Below are positions 16,236-24,720 of a stretch of DNA of 64,000 bases, one piece after another. Every line of letters begins with the position of its first letter. Positions within the stretch are counted from its first letter, which is position 1. The stretch is from Halorussus salinus (lineage in GTDB: Archaea; Halobacteriota; Halobacteria; Halobacteriales; Haladaptataceae), in NCBI RefSeq assembly GCF_004765815.2, contig NZ_SBIS02000011.1:1-64000 (forward strand). Reading direction: 5' to 3'. The notes under the pieces are model-generated. The model saw only the letters and a list, made by a program, of their open reading frames with translations, ran no database searches and was not told where the DNA came from. The translations under genes and the position numbers were made by a program.

Positions 16236-19200
16236 GTGAATCGCGCGCCCACTCGAATACTCACCCTGTTCTTGGTCGTCGGCCTGTTGGCCTCGCCGGT
16301 CGGACACGCCGCGGCCGCGCTCTCGACGGACTCGTCGGGTGCGTCCGCCGCGACGACGGGACCGGCCGCGAGCGCGACTGACGCCGCCCGCGCCGACGTG
16401 ACCTACGTCGAGGACGACGTGACCGAGAACACCACGTGGACCGCCGACGGCGGTCCCTACCGCATCGCGGCGGACGTGACCGTCGAGGAGGGCGCGACGC
16501 TGACGGTCGAACCCGGCACCGCCGTCCAACCCGCGGCCGACATCACGATTACGGTCGCGGGCACCCTCACCGCGGAGGGGACCGCCGCCGACCCCATCAC
16601 TATCGCGACCGCGCCGCAGGCCCCCGACGACGTTCGCTGGGCCTCGATTCGGTACGCGGGCGACGGCGACTCGCGGCTCTCGCTGTCGCACGTCGCGCTC
16701 GAAAACGCGACGAACGCCGTGACGGTCGCCAGTCCCGCGGGCCGCATCTCGCTCTCGGCTGTCACCGTCCGTAACGTCGCGCAGGACGGGGTTCGAATCG
16801 CCGACGTGACCGGGACGCCGAGAGTGACCGTCGAGGACTCGACGTTCGCCGACGTTGGCGGCCGAGGAGTCGCCGTCACGCCCGGCACGGGCGCGGTCGG
16901 GAAGTCGCGGGTCACGTCGAACTCGACGGGGTTGAGCAACGTGACCGAGCATCAACTCGCGCTCCGGCCCGGTCTCGACACGACGATGGACGCCTTCTAC
17001 GTCTCCTATCGCGGCCACGGCGACATCGGCGACGTGACCCGCGGTTCGTTCCGACAGTTCGGTCTCGACCTCAACGACAACGGGAGCGTCGAGCGGTCGC
17101 TGTTGCCGCTCGTGCGAAACGTCACCAGCCCCCACAAGAACAGCTACGAGATACAACTCCGGCGGTCGGTGACGATTCCGGCCGACGCGACGCTCCGCGT
17201 GGCGTACAAGCGAGTCGAAAATCCCAACACCTTCGGCACGTATCCGGTCGAAGTCGCCTTCGAGACGAACGAGGTCGCCCAGACCGCGACGACCGTTCTG
17301 CCCTTCCGCCTGCGCTCGGACGGCGGGCAACCCGCGCTGGACGAGGCCACGAGTCGCGCCGGTGGCGTCACGGTCCGGGACTCGACCTTCGAGTCGGTTG
17401 GCGAGCAGGGCGTGTTCGTCGCCGCCGACCGGACTCGCAACGTCCGGGTCACGGGCAACTCGTTTTCGGGCACTCGCGGGTCGGGCGTCACCTTCCGCGG
17501 ACGAGAGGTCGGCGGTGTCGTCGCGGGCGGGAACCGCCTCGCGGAAATCGGGCCGACCGCCGACGGCATCCGGGTCGTCGCGCGGAAAGCCTCGGAGTTG
17601 ACCCTCCGCGAGAACCGCATCTCCCAAGCCGACGCTGGCGTCGGCCTCTACGCCCGCAACGGGAACGTCGAGGAGATTCGGCTCTCCTCGAACGTCGTCA
17701 CCGACAGCGCGACCGGCGTGCGCGTCTATCACCGGCCGGAGTACTACTCCCAGCGACTCTCGCTGACGGCGACCGGAAATCGGTTCGCCGACAACCGCGG
17801 CCGGGGCGTCTCGGTCGTCGCGCCCTCGTCGCGTCTCAGGCGGACGACGTTCCGGGGCAACGAGATTTCGGGTAACGGCGACGTTGGTCTCTACTTCCGG
17901 GGGAACGAGGTCGCCAGAATCGCGCTCCGGGACAACCGAATCGAGCGCAACGACGCCGCCGGGGTGCGCGTCCTCGCCGGAAAGTTCCTCCACTCGTCGG
18001 TCCGGAACAACACGCTCGTGGAGAACCGCGGCGACGGGATGGTCGCGCGGACGGGACTGGTCGTCCACAACCTCTCGCTGTCGGAGAATCGCGCGCTCGA
18101 CAACGCGGGCGTCGGCCTCAACATCAACAACAGTCTGACCCACGCCGGAGCGGTGAACCTGACCGACAACCTCGTCGCCGCCAATGCCTACGGCATCCGG
18201 GTCGCTGGCGCGTTCGACGGCCGAATCCTGAACAACACGGTCGTCTTCAACACCCACGGCGACGCGCCGGTCGAACTGCGGGACTACCGGCCGGGAACCG
18301 GCATCGTGGTCGAGGAGGGCGACGCGGGCGCAATCTTCCGGACCGGCGACGTGAGCGAGACGCTCAGGGAACTGGTGGACGACCAGCAGGTCGAGAAGCG
18401 ACTCGACGACCGCGTGCCCGACACGTACACGGTCGTCCTCCGGCCGGACAGGGAGGCCTACGTCTGGGAGGGGAGCGAGACTGCGCTCTCGGTGCGGGCG
18501 CTCTCGGAGGACATCCCCACGGGCGTCGTCCTCCGGAAGGCCGACGAGAACCGACAGGGCGTCGTCGTCCGAGGCAACGACGTGTACGGCCACGTTCGCG
18601 GCATGACGGTCAACGTCGAAACGCTCGTGGACGCGAACACGACGACCCGCCTGTTCGTCAACGCGACCCGGACCGTCGTCGCCGAGCGCAACTACTGGGG
18701 TGCCGACGGCGGCCCGACCCACGCCTCGATTCACCCCGAGGGGACCGGCGACCTCGTGGTGACCCGGCAGGGGTGGGTGGACTTCATCCCGTCGGCCTCC
18801 TCGCCGTTCGGTCCCGAGCGCGAGCGCCCGGTGGCGAGCGTCGCCGCCTCGCCGAACCCCGTCGCCGTCGGCGAACCGGTCGTCCTCTCGGGGCGCGCGT
18901 CGAGCGACGCCGACGGTCGCGTCGAGGAGTACCGGTTCACCCTTCTCCCGCCTGAGAACGGCACGCTCGAAAACGTCACGGGACCGACGAAGAGTGGACC
19001 GTCGTCGCCCGACGCGACCGCCACCTTCGGGACGGCGGGCAACTACACCGTCTCGCTGGTCGTGGAGGACGACTTGGGCGTCGAGAGCGCGTCGCCCGCG
19101 AACGCGACCGTCGCCGTCCGCAACGAGTCGGCGATGCCGACGACGACGACCGAATCCGCGACGACCAACCCCACCACGACGGCGGCCTTCGAACCCCCCG

Positions 19201-19532
19201 TGAACGCGACGACGACGCCCGCGGACAGTTCCGAGGGCGGTCTCGTCCCGCAGATGTCGGTGTTCACGACGTTGGGCGGCCTCCTCGGACTCCTGCTGTA
19301 CGGCGGCGGTCTCGCCCTCGGCGGCGTCGGCGCGGTCCAGACGGTCCGGCGCGCGGGCGTCCCGGCCGACGGCAAGACCATCAACGGTCTCGCGGTGGCC
19401 GGAATCTCGGTCTGGGTCGTCTCGGGACTGCTCGGCACCGACGGACTCCTCGCCGTCGGGGCCGCCAGCGGCGTGCTGTGGGTCGCGCTGATCGTCCTGC
19501 TTTGGGCGCTAGTTCGGTTCCTCCTCGACTGA
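16236..19532 (+). CDS. Large secreted beta-helix protein with PKD domain and C-terminal TM region
   Basis: The 1098-aa surface protein starts at GTG with a signal peptide (LTLFLVVGLLASPVGHAAA). Most of residues 60-840 is a right-handed parallel beta-helix made of NosD/PbH1-like repeats (for example VTGNSFSGTRGSGVTF and LRENRISQADAGVGLY). A PKD domain follows (about 865-945, starting PVASVAASPNPVAVGEPV), then a Thr-rich linker likely O-glycosylated, then two or three C-terminal membrane helices instead of a PGF-CTERM tail. Such proteins bind or process polysaccharides or act in the cell envelope. No catalytic residues can be assigned. Many N-x-T/S sequons suggest N-glycosylation. Confidence 0.85.
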   Translation: MNRAPTRILTLFLVVGLLASPVGHAAAALSTDSSGASAATTGPAASATDAARADVTYVEDDVTENTTWTADGGPYRIAADVTVEEGATLTVEPGTAVQPAADITITVAGTLTAEGTAADPITIATAPQAPDDVRWASIRYAGDGDSRLSLSHVALENATNAVTVASPAGRISLSAVTVRNVAQDGVRIADVTGTPRVTVEDSTFADVGGRGVAVTPGTGAVGKSRVTSNSTGLSNVTEHQLALRPGLDTTMDAFYVSYRGHGDIGDVTRGSFRQFGLDLNDNGSVERSLLPLVRNVTSPHKNSYEIQLRRSVTIPADATLRVAYKRVENPNTFGTYPVEVAFETNEVAQTATTVLPFRLRSDGGQPALDEATSRAGGVTVRDSTFESVGEQGVFVAADRTRNVRVTGNSFSGTRGSGVTFRGREVGGVVAGGNRLAEIGPTADGIRVVARKASELTLRENRISQADAGVGLYARNGNVEEIRLSSNVVTDSATGVRVYHRPEYYSQRLSLTATGNRFADNRGRGVSVVAPSSRLRRTTFRGNEISGNGDVGLYFRGNEVARIALRDNRIERNDAAGVRVLAGKFLHSSVRNNTLVENRGDGMVARTGLVVHNLSLSENRALDNAGVGLNINNSLTHAGAVNLTDNLVAANAYGIRVAGAFDGRILNNTVVFNTHGDAPVELRDYRPGTGIVVEEGDAGAIFRTGDVSETLRELVDDQQVEKRLDDRVPDTYTVVLRPDREAYVWEGSETALSVRALSEDIPTGVVLRKADENRQGVVVRGNDVYGHVRGMTVNVETLVDANTTTRLFVNATRTVVAERNYWGADGGPTHASIHPEGTGDLVVTRQGWVDFIPSASSPFGPERERPVASVAASPNPVAVGEPVVLSGRASSDADGRVEEYRFTLLPPENGTLENVTGPTKSGPSSPDATATFGTAGNYTVSLVVEDDLGVESASPANATVAVRNESAMPTTTTESATTNPTTTAAFEPPVNATTTPADSSEGGLVPQMSVFTTLGGLLGLLLYGGGLALGGVGAVQTVRRAGVPADGKTINGLAVAGISVWVVSGLLGTDGLLAVGAASGVLWVALIVLLWALVRFLLD

Positions 19533-19562
19533 AAAACGGTTCTCGACCGCTAACCTGTTTTT
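19533..19562. terminator. Bidirectional T-run terminators between convergent genes
   Basis: TGTTTTTAC (about 19555-19562) ends transcripts from the left. On the opposite strand CCGTTTTTC (about 19533-19541) ends the gene at 19585. Short T-runs after the stop are the usual haloarchaeal terminator signal. Confidence 0.5.
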
Positions 19563-19584
19563 ACTCCGAACTACGTCACCCTAC

Positions 19585-20235
19585 TCAGGCACCGCCGGTC
19601 GTCGTGGTCGCGTTGGTCGCGCTGGCCGTCCGGAGACCGAGGAGCGCCCCGTCGGTCGCCGCCACGAGCGCCTGCGTCCGGGTTCCGTCGGGCGATCGGA
19701 GAGCGACGCCGTAGACGAGTTCGCCGCGCTTGATGCCCGCGTTCACGACCGAACCGTTCGTCTCGTTCGCCGCGAGTCGGATGGCGTCGCCGACCGTCCG
19801 CAACTCGGCGTAGTCGAACGCCGCGCCGCCGAGGAACTGCTGGCTCACGACCGTGACGTTGCGCTCGACCGCGGTTACTCGCGGGTCGGTCGCATCGACC
19901 GTGACCGTCGAGACGCTCAGGTTCTCGGCGAGGAGCGACAGGTTGTACACCGGCGTCCCGTCCTGCGACCCGAGGGTCACGACGACCGCCTTCTCGCCGG
20001 TCCGATTCTGCGCGAGTTCGACGGCGTCGAGCGCCGAGACGTTCAGGGCGCTCGCGTTCACCTGCTCGCCCTGCGTCGTGGTCGTCTCGCCGCCCTGCTG
20101 TGCGGCGACGTTCGATGGCTGTCGTTCGGTCGCTTCCGTCGCTATCGACGGCGTATCCGCACCGGCCGCTCCGCTCAGTCCCCCGGCGAGGAGACAGAGC
20201 GCGAGACCGACCGATACGAGCGTGTGGTGTCTCAT
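19585..20235 (-). CDS. Secreted Thr-rich protein with two PepSY-like repeats
   Basis: The 216-aa protein starts MRHHTLVSVGLALCLLAGGL, a signal peptide probably cleaved after GAAG. The mature part has two similar segments, each with ALDAVELAQNRTGEKAVVV or DAIRLAANETNGSVVNA, followed by a YNLSLL / YGVALR strand. This resembles paired PepSY-like domains. Several N-x-T/S sequons and a Thr-rich C terminus fit an exported glycoprotein. It is convergent with the beta-helix gene. Function unknown; peptidase inhibition is known for some PepSY proteins but cannot be claimed here. Confidence 0.65.
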   Translation of the reverse strand: MRHHTLVSVGLALCLLAGGLSGAAGADTPSIATEATERQPSNVAAQQGGETTTTQGEQVNASALNVSALDAVELAQNRTGEKAVVVTLGSQDGTPVYNLSLLAENLSVSTVTVDATDPRVTAVERNVTVVSQQFLGGAAFDYAELRTVGDAIRLAANETNGSVVNAGIKRGELVYGVALRSPDGTRTQALVAATDGALLGLRTASATNATTTTGGA

Positions 20236-20318
20236 AGAAAACGCGTCTCCCCATTCGGGAAATCGTTTGATGAGCGTGCTGGCCGACCGGTCTCCACGCC
20301 GAGTCGTCCGGGGCCGCG

Positions 20319-22223
20319 CTACTCCGCGGCCGTCACCTCGAACAGTTCCTCCCACCCTTCCACGAAGATGCGGTCCCCGACGATTCGGGGCGGGTCGGGG
20401 AACCCGAAGTCGCGTTCGACCGTCCGCAGGCGCTCGCCGGTCGCGCCGTCCACGAGTCGGAGTTCCTCCTCGTAGGTCAGACAGAGCGTCTCGCCCGCGA
20501 CAGCGCCCGCAACGTCCGTGTCGGGCGGCGACTCCATCGACCACAGCGGGTCGCCCGACTCGGCGTCGAATGCGCGAACCGACCCGAATTCGGCCACGCT
20601 CCCGCCCGGAATCGCGTAGAGGCGGTCGCCGTCCGCGGCGAGTCTGTACCCCCAACCGTCGCCGACCGCGTTCTCGCGCGTCCAGCGCGTCTCGCCGGTC
20701 GCGGCGTCGAGTGCGAAGAGGTCCCTCCCGCCGACGTAGAGCGTCCCGTCCACGACCGGCGTGTTGCCCGCGTGGCCCTCCGACCCGAGGTCCACGCGCC
20801 GGGTCCACGCCGCGTCGCCGGTCGCGCCGTCGAAAGCCCGCACGACCCACTCGTGGTTCCCGTCGTCGGTACTCGCGTTGTGGGTGGCGAACACCCGCCC
20901 GTCGGCGACCGCGGCCGGGGTCGATGGCCCGGTGGTCCACTCGACCCGCCACCTCCTCGCGCCGGTCGTCGTATCGACGGCGGTGACGCCATGGTCGCCG
21001 AGGAGCGCCGTGTTCCCGGCTACCGTCAGGTCGCGGAACAGCGCGTTCGTCTCGTAGTGCCACCGTTTCCGGCCGGTCGCGGCGTTTAGGGCGGTCAGCC
21101 CGAGGTTTATCGAGACGAACACCGAGTCGCCGTCGGTCGCGATGGCGTGTGGCACCGCCCACGTCTCGTCGTCGGCGAAGGGACCGGTCTCCTTTTCGCG
21201 GTAGGTCCAGCGCTCCTCGCCGGTCTCGGCGTCGATGGCTCTCACGGCCTGTCGGTCGCAGAAGTAGAGGGTCCCGTCGGCGTAGACCGGGCCGTCCTCC
21301 GCGTTCGGGTCCCGGCCGGTGTAGAGTGTCTCGACGGCGAGGTCACCCGAGGAGAGCCGCGCGGACGGGTTCGCGGCGGTCTGTCTCGGCCCGTAGTTGC
21401 GCATCGGCCACCCGGCCACCTCGCCGGTCAAGTCGGGGGGCGACCCGAAGAGCAGTTGCGTGGCTTCGTTCTCGACCCACGGGCCGACGAACCGGGACGC
21501 CATGTAGCCAGCGTAGCCGACCGCACCGACTTGCAGGAGATTGCGGCGCGAGACCGCCGGGAGCCACGCGGGACCGACGCCGCCGTCGGCATCGGCATCG
21601 GCATCCGAGTCGGGGAGACCCTCGTCCGATTCGATGGTATCCGCGTCCGGGCCGATAGTGTCGGCGTCGGAGTCGGAGTCGGTGGCGTCCGAGTCCACGC
21701 TCTCGATTTCGCCCTCGGACGCCGCCGCGCGGAGGTGTCGGTGTCGCTGGTACAGGTAGAGCGCACCGAGGAGCGCCCCGAGTCCCGTCGCGACTATCGT
21801 GAGGTAGTAGACTCCCGAGGGGTCCCACGAGGTCCGTCGTCGGACGGCCGCGCTCTCGACGTGGAACGCGACCGGCGCGACGAGGTGGAGACCGAACAGT
21901 CCGAACACGAGGGCCGAGAGGACCGTGAACGGGAGTGCAAAGAAGAATCGCGCCGCGACGGCCCCGAGGGCGAGGTAGCCTATCGTCGCGGTGGGGAGCA
22001 GAAAGAGGACCCACCAAGCGAGTCGCTCGCGGAGAGTCGGGTCGTAGTCGTCGCGGGGGCGACGCCGCCCGTCCGCGTACCGGTCGCGCAGGACCGCCGC
22101 GAGGTAGGCACCGTAGGTGACTATCGCCGCGGCCGTCGAGACGACGAAGGTGACAGCCAGCGCCCCGTCGAGGGCGGAGAACTCCGGGAGACCGAACGTC
22201 CGGAGGAGGACCAATCGAGACAT
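20319..22223 (-). CDS. Membrane-anchored PQQ-like beta-propeller protein
   Basis: The 634-aa protein starts with four membrane helices (about 20-45, 68-88, 90-115, 139-158). An acidic Ser/Asp/Ala linker (165-220) comes next, a further helix preceded by SRRNLLQVGAVGYAGYM, then a propeller of BamB/PQQ repeats (residues 260-634; repeats such as ALDAATGETRWTRENA and AFDAESGDPLWSME). The inner SRRN sequence looks like a twin-arginine signal placed internally. It may translocate the propeller to the outside. No PQQ-ligating residues were confirmed, so a dehydrogenase role is not claimed. Confidence 0.8.
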   Translation of the reverse strand: MSRLVLLRTFGLPEFSALDGALAVTFVVSTAAAIVTYGAYLAAVLRDRYADGRRRPRDDYDPTLRERLAWWVLFLLPTATIGYLALGAVAARFFFALPFTVLSALVFGLFGLHLVAPVAFHVESAAVRRRTSWDPSGVYYLTIVATGLGALLGALYLYQRHRHLRAAASEGEIESVDSDATDSDSDADTIGPDADTIESDEGLPDSDADADADGGVGPAWLPAVSRRNLLQVGAVGYAGYMASRFVGPWVENEATQLLFGSPPDLTGEVAGWPMRNYGPRQTAANPSARLSSGDLAVETLYTGRDPNAEDGPVYADGTLYFCDRQAVRAIDAETGEERWTYREKETGPFADDETWAVPHAIATDGDSVFVSINLGLTALNAATGRKRWHYETNALFRDLTVAGNTALLGDHGVTAVDTTTGARRWRVEWTTGPSTPAAVADGRVFATHNASTDDGNHEWVVRAFDGATGDAAWTRRVDLGSEGHAGNTPVVDGTLYVGGRDLFALDAATGETRWTRENAVGDGWGYRLAADGDRLYAIPGGSVAEFGSVRAFDAESGDPLWSMESPPDTDVAGAVAGETLCLTYEEELRLVDGATGERLRTVERDFGFPDPPRIVGDRIFVEGWEELFEVTAAE

Positions 22224-22308
22224 CGCTCCGACAGTTTGGAACGTCGGGACATGATTCTGTCGGAGCGAGCGGAGGCCGATTCCGAGGGACCGACGACCGA
22301 CGGCGGCC

Positions 22309-23301
22309 TCACTCGGCCTTCCCGTTCACTTCGGCGGCGAGCAGTTCGCTGGCCTCCGCGAGGAGGGCGACGACCAGCGGTCCGGCGATGAACCCGATGG
22401 GACCGACGCTGAGCAGGCCGCCGGTGAACCCGACGAAGTAGAGGCTCCCCGGCAGGTCGGCCGTCTCGCGGGCGAGTCGGGTCCGGATGACCGCGTCCGG
22501 CAGCCAGCCGATGAGCAGGCCACCCAACACGAAGACGAGGAGTGCGCCCACGAGGTCGTCGGCGGTGACGCGGTAGGCCGCGAGCAGGGCGACCAGAAAC
22601 GAGGGGCCGACGATGGGGAGGAACTGGAGGAACCCCGCGACGAGCGCGAGCGTGAGGTAGAACTGGTAGTCCAGCAGGAAGAAGACGGGGAGCGCGACGA
22701 GGAACGTCGCGGCGGCCGTCGCGGCCTGCAGGACGTAGATGGCGTAGAGCGTGTCGCGGGTGCGCTCGTGGAACGCGGCCGCCACGTCCCGATACGCGTG
22801 GGGAATCGGCGCGAGGAGGGCGCGCCGGGCCTGCCCGCGGTTGACCAGCAGGGCGAACACCAGTAGCGCGAACAGGGTGGCCTTGAGCGCGAGGACGGGC
22901 GCGAGGCGAGCGAGCGCGAGCGCGACGACGCCGAGGTACTCGCGCGTGACCTCGGTCACGACCCCGGCGTCGATGGTGTAGACCGTCCCCAGCAACTCGA
23001 CGGCGACGCTCTCGGGCAAGTCCAGCAGGAAGCCGACCATCTCGGTCCGTCGCCGGTACAGCAGGAAGCCGAACGACGCGAAAAACAGGAGGACGCTCAC
23101 GAACGCGACGGCGGTCGCGGCCGCGCTGGCCCACCACGGCGGGACCCCGCGGTGGACGAACCGCTCGTGGAGCGGCACGAGGACGTAGGCCACCGTGATG
23201 GCGAAGAAGACCGTCCCCAGCACGTCGAACAGCACCGCGGCCGCGAGCAGACCGGCCACTGCCAGCACGCCAGCCAACACCCACTGCCGCGAAGTAGACA
23301 T
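22309..23301 (-). CDS. AI-2E family transporter
   Basis: The 330-aa membrane protein (start MSTSRQWVLAGVLAVAGLLA at 23301) has about eight helices. It carries the conserved block FLQFLPIVGPSFLVALLAAY, LLIGWLPDAVIRTRL and the C-terminal GPIGFIAGPLVVALLAEA typical of the AI-2E/PerM family (TqsA-like exporters or Na+/H+ antiporter relatives). Substrate cannot be deduced. The frame is open further upstream only through the tandem repeats at 23340-23425, so the internal ATG was chosen. Confidence 0.88.
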   Translation of the reverse strand: MSTSRQWVLAGVLAVAGLLAAAVLFDVLGTVFFAITVAYVLVPLHERFVHRGVPPWWASAAATAVAFVSVLLFFASFGFLLYRRRTEMVGFLLDLPESVAVELLGTVYTIDAGVVTEVTREYLGVVALALARLAPVLALKATLFALLVFALLVNRGQARRALLAPIPHAYRDVAAAFHERTRDTLYAIYVLQAATAAATFLVALPVFFLLDYQFYLTLALVAGFLQFLPIVGPSFLVALLAAYRVTADDLVGALLVFVLGGLLIGWLPDAVIRTRLARETADLPGSLYFVGFTGGLLSVGPIGFIAGPLVVALLAEASELLAAEVNGKAE

Positions 23302-23339
23302 GTCCGCCACATCGAACCCGGCTGGCAAAACCTTTCGGC

Positions 23340-23425
23340 TGTCGGCACGCGCCAGTCGGCGCGCGGAAGTCGGCACGCGGAAATCGGCACGTGGGAGTCG
23401 ATGCGCCGAAGTCGGCGCTCGACGA
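23340..23425. repeat. Degenerate tandem repeat, period about 14 bp
   Basis: About six imperfect copies of GTCGGCACGCGGAA lie between the divergent AI-2E and thiamine-transport genes. The copies drift (GCACGCG, GCGCGCG, GCACGTG). The rest of 23302-23543 holds only the promoter of the transport operon. Confidence 0.55.
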
Positions 23426-23543
23426 CCCGGTCTCTCGAAACTCCGACGGCGAGGGAACTCACGGTCGGGCGCTCCTCTCGCCGCCGAATCGACGCGACTC
23501 CACATCCCGCCAGTTAAGTATCACCGGATGTAACCACCCGGTA

Positions 23544-24719
23544 ATGAAACGACGAACGGTGCTGAAACGCGGCGGGGCCGTCGGTATCGTCGGTCTCGCG
23601 GGCTGTATCGGCGGCGGGAGCGGCGGACAGGAGACGACGACCGACGGGACGACCACCCCGGCCGAGACCACCACTGAGGAGACCGCGACCGAGACCACCG
23701 AGGAGACCGAAACCACCGAGACGACCGAGCAATCGCTCAGCGGGACGCTGAAAGTCGCTACCTACAGTTCGTTCGTGGACGCGCCCAGTTCGTCGCCCGG
23801 CCCGTGGCTCAAGAAGGAGTTCGAGAAGCGCCACCCCGACGTGACCGTGAAGTACGAGACGCCCGACAACGAGGTCAACTACTACATCCAGCAGGCCGCG
23901 CAGGGCGTGGACGTAGACGCCGACGTGTACGTCGGCCTGAACGTGGAACACCTCATCCGCATCGACGAGAAGTTGGGCCAGCAGGCGCTGTTCGCGCCGA
24001 TGGCCGACCAGTTGTCGAACTACGGCCACGTCAAGGAGGGCCTGAAGTTCGACCCACAGCAACGCGCGATTCCCTACGACACGGGCTACATCAGCCTCGT
24101 CTACGACGGCACCGAGGTAGAACAGCCCCCGACGACGTTCGACGACCTGCTGAAGAGTCGCTACGAGGGCGACCTCATCGTCCAGAACGCGAAGACGAGC
24201 GCGACCGGGCGGGCGTTCCTGCTGTGGACCATCAACACGCTGGGCGAAGACCAGTACCTCGACTACTGGACGAAACTGGAGGAGAACGGCGTCAAACTCC
24301 TCGGCACGTGGGACGAGGCCTACACCGCGTGGGAGAACGGCGAGGCCCCGATGGTCGTCTCCTACTCCACCGACCAAGTGTACGCCAACCGCTACGACCA
24401 GAACATGGAGAAACATCAGGTCGGCTTCCTCAACGAACAGGGGTACGCCAACCCCGAGGGGATGGCGAAGTTCGCCGACACCGACACGCCGGAACTCGCC
24501 GCGGCGTTCATGGACTTCATGCTCGGTCAGCAGGCACAAGGCGAAATCGCCGTGCGGAACGTCCAGTTCCCCGCGACCGACTGGGCCGACCTGCCCGCGG
24601 AGTTCGAGAAGTACGCCAAGGAACCCGAGAACCCCGTGACGTTCACCTACGACGAGCTACAGGGCAACCTCGACGGCTGGGTGGACTCGTGGGCGCGCCA
24701 GATAGCGGGCGGCCGATAG
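23544..24719 (+). CDS. thiB: Thiamine-type ABC transporter substrate-binding lipoprotein (ThiB-like)
   Basis: The 391-aa exported lipoprotein has a twin-arginine signal (MKRRTVLKRGG) and lipobox GLAGC. A Thr/Glu-rich tether (about 30-75) precedes a periplasmic-binding-protein fold resembling ThiB/TbpA, with KVATYSSFVD near the start and PYDTGYISLVYD. It should capture thiamine or a phosphorylated form outside the cell for the permease encoded next. ATG 23544 was chosen. A TATA-like GTTAAGTA lies about 27 bases upstream, so the frame extending to 23391 is not used. It is the first gene of a three-gene operon. Confidence 0.85.
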   Translation: MKRRTVLKRGGAVGIVGLAGCIGGGSGGQETTTDGTTTPAETTTEETATETTEETETTETTEQSLSGTLKVATYSSFVDAPSSSPGPWLKKEFEKRHPDVTVKYETPDNEVNYYIQQAAQGVDVDADVYVGLNVEHLIRIDEKLGQQALFAPMADQLSNYGHVKEGLKFDPQQRAIPYDTGYISLVYDGTEVEQPPTTFDDLLKSRYEGDLIVQNAKTSATGRAFLLWTINTLGEDQYLDYWTKLEENGVKLLGTWDEAYTAWENGEAPMVVSYSTDQVYANRYDQNMEKHQVGFLNEQGYANPEGMAKFADTDTPELAAAFMDFMLGQQAQGEIAVRNVQFPATDWADLPAEFEKYAKEPENPVTFTYDELQGNLDGWVDSWARQIAGGR

Positions 24720-24720
24720 C

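Noticed and set aside
15558-18734. 1058-codon open frame on the minus strand
   Set aside because: It lies antisense across the second sulfurtransferase and the beta-helix gene. Its sequence is Arg/Val/Asp low-complexity typical of antisense frames in GC-rich DNA; the plus-strand products have recognisable domains.
23426-23543. TPP riboswitch before the thiamine-type operon
   Set aside because: The start codon is only about 27 bases from the TATA-like box, so there is no room for a leader; no thi-box core was recognised.
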